DNA of 8,912 bases from an uncultured Flavobacterium sp. (GTDB taxonomy: Bacteria > Bacteroidota > Bacteroidia > Flavobacteriales > Flavobacteriaceae), in NCBI GenBank assembly GCA_946480635.1, contig CAMLKV010000074.1, positions 1 to 8,912 on the forward strand. Reading direction: 5' to 3'. Both the position numbers and the translations under genes were made by a program. Positions 1 through 6,636 of the stretch are shown piece after piece; position 1 is the stretch's first letter, and each line of letters begins with the position of its first letter. The notes beneath the pieces are model-generated. The model was not told where the DNA came from and made no database searches. It was given only the letters and a program-made list of their open reading frames with translations.

Positions 1-674
1 TTGGTGTCTTTGGCAATCAGAATCTGTTTTGGACCAAAATTGTTGGTTCCGTCACTGATGCTTCCTTCTAAAATGTACAAAGCGCTTTCGCCGTATAGTT
101 CATCACCAATTGTAACTTTTTGTTTTGTATCCGATTTAATCTCTAAAAAGTATAACGGACTGTATACCGGAACGGGAGATTTTCGCCCGAAAGCTTCTCC
201 TGCAATTAGTTTAATCGATAAACCGTCTTGTTCCCAGCGTGGGATATCTTCTTTTTCAACGTGGCTAAAGTTAGGATCCATTTCTTCAAGTTCCTTCGGG
301 AGTGCAACCCAAATCTGCAATCCGTGCAAGCTTTTTTCAGATGTTCTTAAATACTGTGGCGTCCTTTCTGAATGTACAATTCCTTTTCCTGCTGTCATCC
401 AATTTACAGCACCTGGTTGAATTTCTATTTCAGTTCCTAAACTATCACGATGCATCATACTGCCTTCAAACAAATAAGTTAATGTAGAAAGTCCAATGTG
501 TGGATGTGGTGGAACATCTAAGTTTTGATAGTCTTTTAAATATGCTGGCCCCATATGATCAATAAATACAAAAGGACCAACAGTTCTTTTTTCACGAAAG
601 GGGAGTAGGCGACCAACCATAAAGTTTCCAATATCTGCTGAACGCTCTTCTATTATTAATTGTACATTTGACAT
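1..674 (-). CDS. Pirin family protein, 3' end cut by window edge
   Basis: The frame starts at an ATG (672-674) and stays open to position 1, giving 224 residues. Pirins are bicupin proteins; bacterial members include quercetin 2,3-dioxygenases, others are regulators, so the substrate is unknown. The N-terminal cupin carries the usual metal ligands: H57 and H59 in PPHPHIG, then H101 and E103 in GIVHSER, spaced almost exactly as in human pirin. Other family landmarks are FIDHMGP (37-43), FEGSMMHRDS (69-78) and NWMTAGKGIVHSE (91-103). The C-terminal cupin begins around residue 175 (SPLYFLEI, LYILEGS). Pirins usually run to about 240-300 residues, so only the end is missing. It lies 15 bases downstream of the acetyltransferase gene and is probably the last known gene of the pirin-GNAT-pirin operon. 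A cytosolic location is inferred, since no signal peptide is seen. Confidence 0.93.
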   Translation of the reverse strand, partial: MSNVQLIIEERSADIGNFMVGRLLPFREKRTVGPFVFIDHMGPAYLKDYQNLDVPPHPHIGLSTLTYLFEGSMMHRDSLGTEIEIQPGAVNWMTAGKGIVHSERTPQYLRTSEKSLHGLQIWVALPKELEEMDPNFSHVEKEDIPRWEQDGLSIKLIAGEAFGRKSPVPVYSPLYFLEIKSDTKQKVTIGDELYGESALYILEGSISDGTNNFGPKQILIAKDT

Positions 675-689
675 GATTCTGATAATGTT

Positions 690-1004
690 TTATTCTTCAA
701 ATCCTTTAAAGTTTTCGTCGACTATACGTTTCCATTCTGGATGTCTTTTGATATAAGCAAATACTAATGGACATAATGGAACCAGTTTGTAGTTATTTTG
801 CTCAAGATAATCCAAAGTCTTTTCAATTACTGCTGTGGCAGCGCCCTTTCCTTCAAGTTCTGACTCAACTCCTGTATGTATTAAGGTAATTACGCCCGGT
901 CTTTCCTTGTAAGCAATTAAAGCTTTGTGGTTTTCGACAGTGATCTCAAATTGGTGTTCGCTTTCGTTTTTAATTAACGGTATGTTTTCAAATTCTGGTT
1001 TCAT
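690..1004 (-). CDS. Small GNAT-like N-acetyltransferase (YjdJ/NATD1 type)
   Basis: This 104-residue protein matches the compact single-domain acetyltransferase family (Acetyltransf_CG; YjdJ in bacteria, NATD1 in animals). The family hallmarks are visible: a central strand LIHTGVESEL (41-50), the acetyl-CoA pyrophosphate loop ELEGKGAATAV (49-59), the helix that follows, and the C-terminal PLCPLVFAYIKRHPEW (76-91), with the Cys-Pro and His-Pro-Glu residues typical of the family. Members of about 90-110 residues are full length, so it is not a truncation. The acceptor substrate is unknown for most of the family. It is the middle gene of a minus-strand operon, 46 bases after the 292-aa pirin gene and 15 bases before the second pirin gene, with no promoter or terminator obvious in either gap. 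No signal peptide is seen, so it should be cytosolic. Confidence 0.9.
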   Translation of the reverse strand: MKPEFENIPLIKNESEHQFEITVENHKALIAYKERPGVITLIHTGVESELEGKGAATAVIEKTLDYLEQNNYKLVPLCPLVFAYIKRHPEWKRIVDENFKGFEE

Positions 1005-1050
1005 TCTTAAATTATTAGATTGTTGGAGTTTAGTTATTGGAATTTGCCAT

Positions 1051-1929
1051 TTAATCTTCTAAATGACCAAATTTTCCATTATTGAAATCGTCTATCGCCT
1101 GAACGATTTCTTCTCGAGTATTCATTACAAAAGGACCATGAGGAAAAATAGGTTCATTGATGGGCTCACCGCTCAAAACTAAAACCACTGCATTTTCAAG
1201 TGCTTCAATAGTAAAATCTTCACCTTCGTTTTCAAATAAAACAAAATGGTCGGTTGGTACAACTTCTTCACTATTTACTTTTACACTTCCTTCTATAACC
1301 AATAAAGCGGTGTTATAATGTGCAGGAAATGAAAAACCTGCTTTGCCCCCTTTATTCAGTTTCGCATTTTGCATGTGAACTGGTGTGAAGGTTGATGCTG
1401 GTCCGTTTACATTTTTATAATTACCGGCAATGACTTCTATAAATCCAGCATTATCAGCAAGTTCGTAACGTCCCATTTCAGCATTGGTTATTGCCTGGTA
1501 TTTCGGATTGCTCATTTTATCTTTTGCAGGTAAATTTACCCAAAGTTGTACCATCTGGAATTCTCCTCCTGTTTTACTGAATTCTTCTTCATGGTATTCT
1601 TTATGTAATACTCCGGAAGCTGCTGTCATCCACTGTACATCTCCTTGACCGATTATTCCGCCGCCGCCTGCGCTGTCGTGGTGCGCTACTTTTCCTTTAT
1701 AAGCAATAGTTACAGTTTCAAAACCACGGTGAGGATGAACCCCAACTCCTTTAGGAATCTGAGAAGGAGGAAAATTATATTTTGAATTATAATCTAACAT
1801 GATAAACGGACTCATACGTTCCATATCCAAACGGTAACCACTCGGAATAAAATTGTGCACTCTAAAACCATCACCAACAAAATGTGGTGCTCTTGGTTCG
1901 GCTACCAATTCGATTTTTTTTGTTGCCAT
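1051..1929 (-). CDS. Pirin family protein (full length)
   Basis: This 292-residue bicupin protein has the normal pirin length. The metal-binding set is intact: H65 and H67 in GVHPHRGFET, and H109 and E111 in SGVLHKEYH. The stretches FIMLDYNS (42-49), HHDSAGGGG (83-91) and DVQWMTAASG (97-106) are pirin signatures. The C-terminal cupin spans roughly residues 180-285 and ends with the family-typical EPINEPIFPHGPFVMNT (255-271). It belongs to a different pirin subgroup from the one at 1-674: the glycine-rich loop, a longer segment before the HPH motif and the C-terminal PIFPHGPFVMN are subgroup features. Some bacterial pirins oxidise quercetin, but a flavonoid substrate cannot be claimed here. 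It is the first gene of the operon and begins 26 bases from a good -7 promoter element. The ATG is well placed, with an A-rich upstream stretch rather than a Shine-Dalgarno site. Confidence 0.95.
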   Translation of the reverse strand: MATKKIELVAEPRAPHFVGDGFRVHNFIPSGYRLDMERMSPFIMLDYNSKYNFPPSQIPKGVGVHPHRGFETVTIAYKGKVAHHDSAGGGGIIGQGDVQWMTAASGVLHKEYHEEEFSKTGGEFQMVQLWVNLPAKDKMSNPKYQAITNAEMGRYELADNAGFIEVIAGNYKNVNGPASTFTPVHMQNAKLNKGGKAGFSFPAHYNTALLVIEGSVKVNSEEVVPTDHFVLFENEGEDFTIEALENAVVLVLSGEPINEPIFPHGPFVMNTREEIVQAIDDFNNGKFGHLED

Positions 1930-1954
1930 TGTTTCTATATTTAAAATTGATACC

Positions 1955-1962
1955 CAAAGGTA
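1955..1962 (-). promoter_or_regulatory. -7 promoter element of pirin-GNAT-pirin operon
   Basis: Read on the minus strand this is TACCTTTG, a full match to the Bacteroidota housekeeping -7 consensus TAnnTTTG. Transcription would start around 1948, leaving a leader of about 19 bases before the ATG at 1929, which is normal for these bacteria. No TTG or TTTG is found at the expected -33 distance; the palindrome at 1984-1999 lies there instead. This could mean a weak promoter or one that depends on a regulator (inference). Confidence 0.6.
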
Positions 1963-1983
1963 CTCCGAATATTAACGGATACA

Positions 1984-1999
1984 CTTAATCTAGGTTAAG
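1984..1999. promoter_or_regulatory. Candidate operator palindrome upstream of pirin promoter
   Basis: CTTAATCTAGGTTAAG is a 16-bp palindrome with seven of eight base pairs matching. It ends 21 bases upstream of the -7 element, so it covers about -36 to -51 relative to the predicted start, where a dimeric regulator would bind. It also lies downstream of the 227-aa gene, but its 5-bp uninterrupted stem and lack of a T tract make it a poor terminator. The regulator is unknown and no regulator gene is present in the window. Confidence 0.35.
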
Positions 2000-2022
2000 A
2001 AAAGGATTGCTAAAACCAGTGG

Positions 2023-2706
2023 TTAATTGTAATAAATACTGTCCCAGTTACTTACGCTAAAATGTTTTCCCTTCCAGAAGAAATAATAAATATAAATGGC
2101 ACAGTAGGTTTTAAAAATAAAGAGGAAAGTAATCATTTTTACTGTTGAGTAAGTTTCACCGCCCAATTGTTTATAGGGCAAAACAAAAGTCGTGGCAATA
2201 CTTATTAGTAAAATAAAGACTAACAAATTTCCAAAATTTCTGTAGGGTAGTGCTTTCCATTTCCGGAACGGACTCAAATCGTTTCCCCATTTATGAATTA
2301 AGTAATAATAATCATTCCCCATAGGAACTAATAACAAAGGATCATCATAATTTTTAAGCTTCAGTGCTTTTGCAGGAGCTAGTATTTTAAAACTGTGTAA
2401 AGATGTTTTGTGATCAATTTCAATCTGTCGGATTTTGATATAAGCCTCGTCAGGAATGTCTAATTTATAGTATTTACTCTCTAAAAAACGTAACCGGTAA
2501 GTAATGCATATTTTCCGAATTGTATCGATATGAAAAACCTTTTCACTTTCTAATTTGTCAATGAAAAGCTTATTGAGAATTGTATATTGCTCTGAATCAT
2601 CAGTATCAAGTAACGACTGTGTAAATTGAAGTAATGAAGATTCATGACTCACTTTTGAGTTCTCTTGAACTAAAACGTCTTCTATATTAATCTTTTTAAA
2701 AAACAT
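2023..2706 (-). CDS. Hypothetical protein with two C-terminal membrane helices
   Basis: I do not recognise this 227-residue protein. Residues 1-155 look soluble and mixed alpha/beta: a charged N-terminal helical part, then IRQIEIDHKTSLHSFKILAP (92-111) and the strand-like DDPLLLVPMGNDYYYLIHKWG (121-141). Two hydrophobic segments follow, about 161-177 and 189-211, separated by a short loop (LPYKQLGGETYST). The end is a short tail, NWDSIYYN, rich in aromatic residues. No signal peptide is present, so the N-terminal domain is probably cytoplasmic and anchored by a hairpin of two helices. The ATG is the only sensible start: an in-frame TGA lies 18 bases upstream and the next Met is residue 129. 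That start codon is at the foot of a large hairpin, which suggests control of its expression. It is a single gene between pheT and the pirin operon, on the same strand as both. The open frame and plausible composition support a real gene. Confidence 0.75.
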   Translation of the reverse strand: MFFKKINIEDVLVQENSKVSHESSLLQFTQSLLDTDDSEQYTILNKLFIDKLESEKVFHIDTIRKICITYRLRFLESKYYKLDIPDEAYIKIRQIEIDHKTSLHSFKILAPAKALKLKNYDDPLLLVPMGNDYYYLIHKWGNDLSPFRKWKALPYRNFGNLLVFILLISIATTFVLPYKQLGGETYSTVKMITFLFIFKTYCAIYIYYFFWKGKHFSVSNWDSIYYN

Positions 2707-2752
2707 AACACAATCTATATTTCACTAAGTTAGTGATTTACAGATTGTGTTA
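2698..2752 (-). terminator. Concentric hairpin plus T6 overlapping start of 227-aa gene
   Basis: Outer arms TAACACAATCT (2706-2716) and AGATTGTGTTA (2742-2752) are perfectly complementary over 11 bp. Inner arms TCACTAA (2722-2728) and TTAGTGA (2730-2736) are perfect over 7 bp and share the same centre at 2729. Two further pairs (2718-2719 with 2739-2740) form in the short internal loop. Read on the minus strand the stem is followed by TG and then TTTTTT (2703-2698), the shape of an intrinsic terminator for pheT transcripts. The last paired base (2706) is the A of the ATG of the 227-aa gene, so the same fold would also hide that gene's ribosome-binding region. Terminator, attenuator and protein-binding operator are all possible. 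Confidence 0.55.
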
Positions 2753-2778
2753 CAATAAAATAACTGTATTTAACAGTT
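2752..2778 (-). terminator. Weak hairpin terminator candidate after pheT
   Basis: On the minus strand, 7 bases after the pheT stop codon, AACTGT and ACAGTT form a 6-bp stem (2778-2773 with 2767-2762) with the 5-base loop TAAAT. The T-rich stretch ATTTTATTGT (2761-2752) follows. The stem is short and AT-rich, so it is a weak terminator by itself. It lies just before the larger concentric hairpin, so the two may act in tandem. Confidence 0.4.
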
Positions 2779-2784
2779 GGATGT

Positions 2785-5211
2785 TTATCTTAAACTAGCT
2801 CCTAATTCGGTTTCGAAAGTCTGAGTCAGTTTACTCATCACTTTGTCAATCTGAGAGTCGGTCAATGTTTTCGAACTGTCTTGCAATGTGAAACTAACAG
2901 CATATGATTTTTTGCCTTCAGGAAGGTTTTTACCCTGGTAAACGTCAAATAAATCTATTTTCTTTAATAAATTTTTCTCAGTTGCTTTTGCTAAATCAAA
3001 AATCCTTGAGAATTCAATTTTATCATCCAATAATAAAGCTAAATCGCGTCTTACTTCAGGATATTTTGAAATCTCGGTAAATTTGATATTGTTTGCTGAA
3101 ATATTTTTCAAAATCGAATTCCAATTGAAATCAGCAAAGAAAACTTCCTGTTTAATATCAAATTGCTTTAAGATGGTTTTCTTTATGGTTCCAAATTCAA
3201 CTAAAGTCGAATTTCCTGATTCATAAACCATTCCTTCGGCATATACATCTGTTTTCAATGGACTAGCAACTAACGCTTTTGTCAAACCTAAACGTTCTAA
3301 AATACCTAAAATATATCCTTTGAATAAGAAGAAATCAGAAGTTTTTTGCGCAACGGTCCAACTTTCACTATTTCGGTTTCCTGTTACGGTTAATGTTAAA
3401 TGTGCATTTTCCTGATATCCTGACAATAATTTATGGTATGATTTACCAAATTCAAACAATTTTAAATCAGAATTTCTTCTATTAATATTAAATGAAACTA
3501 CTTCTAATGCTGAAAATAATAAAGATTGTCGCATCGCAGATAAATCGCCACTCAACGGATTTAACATCAAAACATTATTGCTTTCATTAATACTCTCGCT
3601 TAAAGCAACATAAGAAGGAGTTGTTAGAGAATTGGCCATCATTTCGTTGAAACCGTTTCCAACCAATAATCCAGCAACAATATTTTGTATTTTATAATCT
3701 TCAGTTCTTGGAGCATGGGCAGTAGTTGCATTTAACTTTTGAGTAAACTCAATGTTATTGTAACCATAAACACGTAAAATTTCTTCGATAACGTCTATCT
3801 CACGGGTTACATCCACACGATATGCAGGGACTACAAGTCCTAAACCAACTTTGGAAATACTATTTACTTTGATGTCCAATGAAACTAAAATGTTTTTGAT
3901 TTCATCATCCGGAATAGTCTGTCCGATTAATTTATTAACTTTTTCTAAGTTTAATAAAACCTGATGATCTTCAATTTTTTTAGGGTACACATCGATGATA
4001 TCCGAAGTCATTTCTCCACCTGCCACTTCTCTGATTAGAATAGCCGCACGCTTTAAAGCATATTCAGTAATACTTGGATCGATTCCTCTTTCAAAACGGA
4101 ATGATGCATCTGAATTGATTCCATGGCGCTTAGCCGTTTTTCTTACAGATACTGGATTGAAGTAAGCACTTTCAAGGAAAATGGAAGTAGTAGTTTCATT
4201 AACCCCTGAATTTTTTCCTCCCATAACACCAGCTATACATAACGGCCCTTTTTCATCATAAATCATGATGTCTTCTTTGCTTAAAGTACGCTCAGCATCA
4301 TCCAATGTGATGAATTTTGTTCCTTCTTCTGCATTCTTAACGATCACTTTTCCGTGGATTTTAGAAGCATCAAAAGCATGCAACGGCTGACCTAATTCAT
4401 GTAATACATAATTAGTAACGTCAACTACATTGTTTTTAGGAGTAAGTCCGATGGCTTTCAAACGATTTTGTAACCACACAGGTGAGGGTCCCACTTTCAA
4501 ATCAGAGATGGTAACACCGCAATATCTTGGGACTAATTTATTATCCTCAACTTTAACGTCAATCTTAAGTGTTCTTTTTTCTACTTTGTACGAACTTACA
4601 GAAGGAGTAATCAATTCAACGTGCTCGTCCTGCTGTAACATACCGGCACGCAAATCGCGGGCAACACCCCAGTGGCTCATTGCATCAGCACGGTTTGGTG
4701 TCAATCCTATTTCGAAAACTTCGTCATTTTCAATATTGAAAACTTTTGAACCAGGAGTTCCGGGAAGTAGTTTTTCGTCAAGAATCATGATTCCTTCGTG
4801 ACTGTCTCCCAATCCTAATTCATCTTCGGCACAAATCATACCGTGACTTTCTTCACCTCTAATTTTTCCTTTTTTGATTTCGAATTCCTTACCTTCCTTA
4901 TCATATAATTTAGTTCCGATAGTGGCAACAGGAACTTTTTGTCCGGCAGCAACATTACTCGCACCGCAAACAATTTGAACAGGAGATTCTCCACCAATAT
5001 CTACAGTTGTGATTTTAAGTTTATCGGCATTTGGATGTTGTACGCATGTAAGAATGTGCCCCACAACAATACCTTCCAAACCTCCTTTAATAGATTGGTA
5101 TTTTTCAATTCCTTCTACTTCCAGACCTAAGTCGGTTAACATTGCTCCAGTTTTTTCCGAATCCCAATCAGTTTTAATAAATTGCTTTAACCAGTTATAT
5201 GATATCTTCAT
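2785..5211 (-). CDS. pheT: Phenylalanine--tRNA ligase beta subunit
   Basis: PheT pairs with PheS as an (alpha-beta)2 enzyme that charges tRNA-Phe with phenylalanine in the cytosol; the beta chain does editing and tRNA binding. The 808 residues are full length and all domains are visible. The N-terminal B1 part is followed by the OB-fold tRNA-binding domain, about 40-152 (GIVVGHILTCVQHPNADKL, IVCGASNVAAGQKVPVA). The B3/B4 editing domain spans about 215-390, with NVVDVTNYVLHELGQPLHAFD (261-281), GVMGGKNSGV (328-337) and SDASFRFERGIDP (367-379). B5 is about 405-480, ending in VDVTREIDVIEEILRVYGY (466-484). The catalytic-like core spans about 490-700. The C-terminal anticodon-binding FDX-ACB domain starts at FTEISKYPEVRRDLALL (711-727). 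pheS is not beside it, so it must be encoded elsewhere. It has its own promoter about 31 bases upstream of the ATG. Confidence 0.99.
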   Translation of the reverse strand: MKISYNWLKQFIKTDWDSEKTGAMLTDLGLEVEGIEKYQSIKGGLEGIVVGHILTCVQHPNADKLKITTVDIGGESPVQIVCGASNVAAGQKVPVATIGTKLYDKEGKEFEIKKGKIRGEESHGMICAEDELGLGDSHEGIMILDEKLLPGTPGSKVFNIENDEVFEIGLTPNRADAMSHWGVARDLRAGMLQQDEHVELITPSVSSYKVEKRTLKIDVKVEDNKLVPRYCGVTISDLKVGPSPVWLQNRLKAIGLTPKNNVVDVTNYVLHELGQPLHAFDASKIHGKVIVKNAEEGTKFITLDDAERTLSKEDIMIYDEKGPLCIAGVMGGKNSGVNETTTSIFLESAYFNPVSVRKTAKRHGINSDASFRFERGIDPSITEYALKRAAILIREVAGGEMTSDIIDVYPKKIEDHQVLLNLEKVNKLIGQTIPDDEIKNILVSLDIKVNSISKVGLGLVVPAYRVDVTREIDVIEEILRVYGYNNIEFTQKLNATTAHAPRTEDYKIQNIVAGLLVGNGFNEMMANSLTTPSYVALSESINESNNVLMLNPLSGDLSAMRQSLLFSALEVVSFNINRRNSDLKLFEFGKSYHKLLSGYQENAHLTLTVTGNRNSESWTVAQKTSDFFLFKGYILGILERLGLTKALVASPLKTDVYAEGMVYESGNSTLVEFGTIKKTILKQFDIKQEVFFADFNWNSILKNISANNIKFTEISKYPEVRRDLALLLDDKIEFSRIFDLAKATEKNLLKKIDLFDVYQGKNLPEGKKSYAVSFTLQDSSKTLTDSQIDKVMSKLTQTFETELGASLR

Positions 5212-5241
5212 TTGTTTTCTAACGTATTTTTTTCAGAACAG

Positions 5242-5273
5242 CAAAGATAGTTATTGAATTTGGAGTATGAAAA
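5242..5273 (-). promoter_or_regulatory. pheT promoter, Bacteroidota type
   Basis: On the minus strand TATCTTTG (5249-5242) matches the TAnnTTTG -7 consensus fully. A run of T (5273-5270 within CTTTTTTC) lies 20 bases further upstream and resembles a weak -33 box. Transcription would start near 5235, giving a leader of about 24 bases before the ATG at 5211. That is too short for a leader-peptide attenuator or T-box. Confidence 0.65.
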
Positions 5274-5303
5274 AAGTTACTTACTTTTTAAAGGTATTTT
5301 TTC

Positions 5304-5330
5304 AACAAAAAAGCGCTATATAAGCGCTTT
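5304..5330 (-). terminator. Intrinsic terminator of cytochrome c peroxidase gene
   Basis: AAAGCGCT (5310-5317) and AGCGCTTT (5323-5330) form a perfect 8-bp stem with a GC-rich core and the 5-base loop TATAT. Read on the minus strand the stem runs into a stretch of T (to TTTTTTG). It begins 5 bases after the stop codon of the peroxidase gene and separates that gene from the pheT promoter. Confidence 0.85.
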
Positions 5331-5335
5331 GATAT

Positions 5336-6538
5336 TTAATTTGAAAATGGTGTTGACCATTTTGGATCTACGTACACATTTGAACCAGATAGTGTTTTTA
5401 GAAAGGCAATAACACTATTTACTTCTGCTGCTGTTAAATGAAGTTGCTGCCCGAACCCATTAGGCGTCAATCTTGGATCTAAATTTGTATTACCTGGAGC
5501 TAAATTTATTGTTCCATAATGACCAATAGCTGCTTGTAGGCTATTTATTCCTGCAGTATGCATTAAATTTCCGTTTAGTGTTCCATCTTGTTTTACTAAA
5601 TCTCTTAATGAAGGAGCACGTGTAATTGTGATATCAATTCCAGAACCTGCCAAAGTTCCAATAATACCATTGTTTCTTGTGTTTGGGTTAATGTCAAATT
5701 CTGGAGCGGCATGACATCCAGCACAACCTAAACCACCACTTGTTCTGTTTCCAGTTGCATCAAAAACTGGAGGAGTTAAAAATAAATTCTTCCCATTATT
5801 CTCTTGTTGGGTAAAATTAGGAAAAGGCTGCCCATCATTAGCTACTTGACTTCTTCCTATATCGTATTTAGAATCAAAAGACTGGATACTCCTTATAAAT
5901 TGTGCCAATGCAAGCTGTATTTTACTCTCTGTAATTTCTTCAGAACCATATACAAATTTAAAAAGCTCTTTATAATATGGTATTTCATTTAATTTTGTCA
6001 CTAACCCTGCAAAATTTTGATCACCATTATTACCGCTAAATCCCATTTCAGTATGATTTTGAATAGGTTGTGTAGTTTGTAGTTCTAAAGTCCCAGCTCT
6101 TTCATCCCAAAAGAATTTTGATTCATTAGCAAATCTCGTATTTATAAGACGCATAGTGTGTCTTGATGTTGTTCCGTTTACTCCTAAACTCACATCGTTT
6201 GTATCACTAAATGCATTGGCTTGCTGATGGCAACTTGCACAAGAGATTGTGTTGTTTGAAGAAAGATTTTTATCATAAAAAAGTACTCTACCTAATGTAG
6301 CTCCTTTATTAGTTATTGGATTTGAAGCCGAATTGTCTTTAGTAATATAATTAGGAATGGTTTGGTTTGCATAGTTATAAAGATTTACCAAATCTATTTT
6401 AGTCCCAAAGGTGGCCTCTACATTAGGGTATTCTTCAGTTGTGACTGATTGATATTCGCTTTCGGTGGAGCTTGAGCATGAAGTTAAAAAAAAGCAAAGT
6501 CCCGAAATGATAAATAATTGATTAATGAATACTTTCAT
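5336..6538 (-). CDS. Di-haem cytochrome c peroxidase family lipoprotein
   Basis: The product belongs to the bacterial di-haem cytochrome c peroxidase / MauG family. Peroxidases of this family reduce hydrogen peroxide in the periplasm with electrons from small c-type cytochromes; MauG-like members oxidise proteins instead. Two CxxCH haem sites are present, CASCH (100-104) and CAGCH (272-276). Around them are the family motifs LGRVLFYDKNLS (82-93), FFWDERA (142-148), EMGFSGN (164-170) and RAPSLRDL with LMHTAGINSLQAAIGHY (about 307-341). I chose the ATG at 6538 (400 residues) over a GTG two codons upstream: it gives a clean lipoprotein signal, MKVFINQLF then LTSC, with lipid-modified Cys21 followed by Ser residues. 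The protein should therefore be anchored to a membrane facing the periplasm. No electron-donor or metal-uptake gene lies beside it. It is transcribed alone, divergently from fabG, and has its own terminator. Confidence 0.95.
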   Translation of the reverse strand: MKVFINQLFIISGLCFFLTSCSSSTESEYQSVTTEEYPNVEATFGTKIDLVNLYNYANQTIPNYITKDNSASNPITNKGATLGRVLFYDKNLSSNNTISCASCHQQANAFSDTNDVSLGVNGTTSRHTMRLINTRFANESKFFWDERAGTLELQTTQPIQNHTEMGFSGNNGDQNFAGLVTKLNEIPYYKELFKFVYGSEEITESKIQLALAQFIRSIQSFDSKYDIGRSQVANDGQPFPNFTQQENNGKNLFLTPPVFDATGNRTSGGLGCAGCHAAPEFDINPNTRNNGIIGTLAGSGIDITITRAPSLRDLVKQDGTLNGNLMHTAGINSLQAAIGHYGTINLAPGNTNLDPRLTPNGFGQQLHLTAAEVNSVIAFLKTLSGSNVYVDPKWSTPFSN

Positions 6539-6568
6539 AAGCACTTTTTTAGTTAATTACCTTTTTGA

Positions 6569-6600
6569 CATTAATAGTTTCGAAAGGTTTAATTACAAAA
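6569..6600 (-). promoter_or_regulatory. Candidate peroxidase gene promoter
   Basis: On the minus strand TTTTG (6600-6596) fits the -33 box and is exactly 19 bases from TATTAATG (6576-6569). The latter matches TAnnTTTG at six of eight bases if the two free positions are counted. Spacing is right, the -7 match is poor. The distance to the preferred ATG (6538) is about 31 bases, similar to the pheT promoter. A TTTCGAAA palindrome lies in the spacer (6578-6585) but may be chance. Confidence 0.35.
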
Positions 6601-6609
6601 TCAATTTTT

Positions 6610-6636
6610 TTTGTTTTTAAAATAGTGATATATTTG
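6610..6636 (+). promoter_or_regulatory. fabG operon promoter, Bacteroidota type
   Basis: TATATTTG (6629-6636) is a full match to the TAnnTTTG -7 consensus. Upstream is a T run ending in TTTG (6610-6613). Measured from that TTTG the spacing is 15 bases, short for this promoter class; measured from earlier in the T run it reaches the usual 19. Transcription should start near 6643, about 20 bases before the fabG ATG. The -33 region lies within about ten bases of the -33 box proposed for the divergent peroxidase gene. Confidence 0.6.

Noticed and set aside
1..487. Plus-strand open frames of 139 and 61 residues
   Set aside because: They overlap the pirin gene on the other strand, which has an intact metal site and family motifs; the plus-strand translations are Ser/Phe-rich and resemble nothing.
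5212..5241. Attenuator, leader peptide or T-box ahead of pheT
   Set aside because: The predicted leader is about 24 bases and shows no Phe-codon-rich frame, hairpin or T-box motif.
4430..5257. Three plus-strand open frames (123, 63 and 82 residues)
   Set aside because: They lie almost wholly inside pheT in antisense, over its conserved tRNA-binding and editing domains, and have no separate promoter or family motif.
5804..5992. Plus-strand open frame of 62 residues
   Set aside because: It is antisense to the coding region of the di-haem peroxidase and shows no recognisable sequence features.
6539..6544. GTG start of the peroxidase gene with Met-Leu ahead of MKVF
   Set aside because: The ATG at 6538 gives a typical MK-start lipoprotein signal; the GTG adds nothing and is a rarer start codon.
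6578..6585. TTTCGAAA palindrome in the divergent intergenic region
   Set aside because: An 8-bp palindrome in AT-rich DNA is expected by chance and is not extended by flanking symmetry, so it is not listed as an operator.
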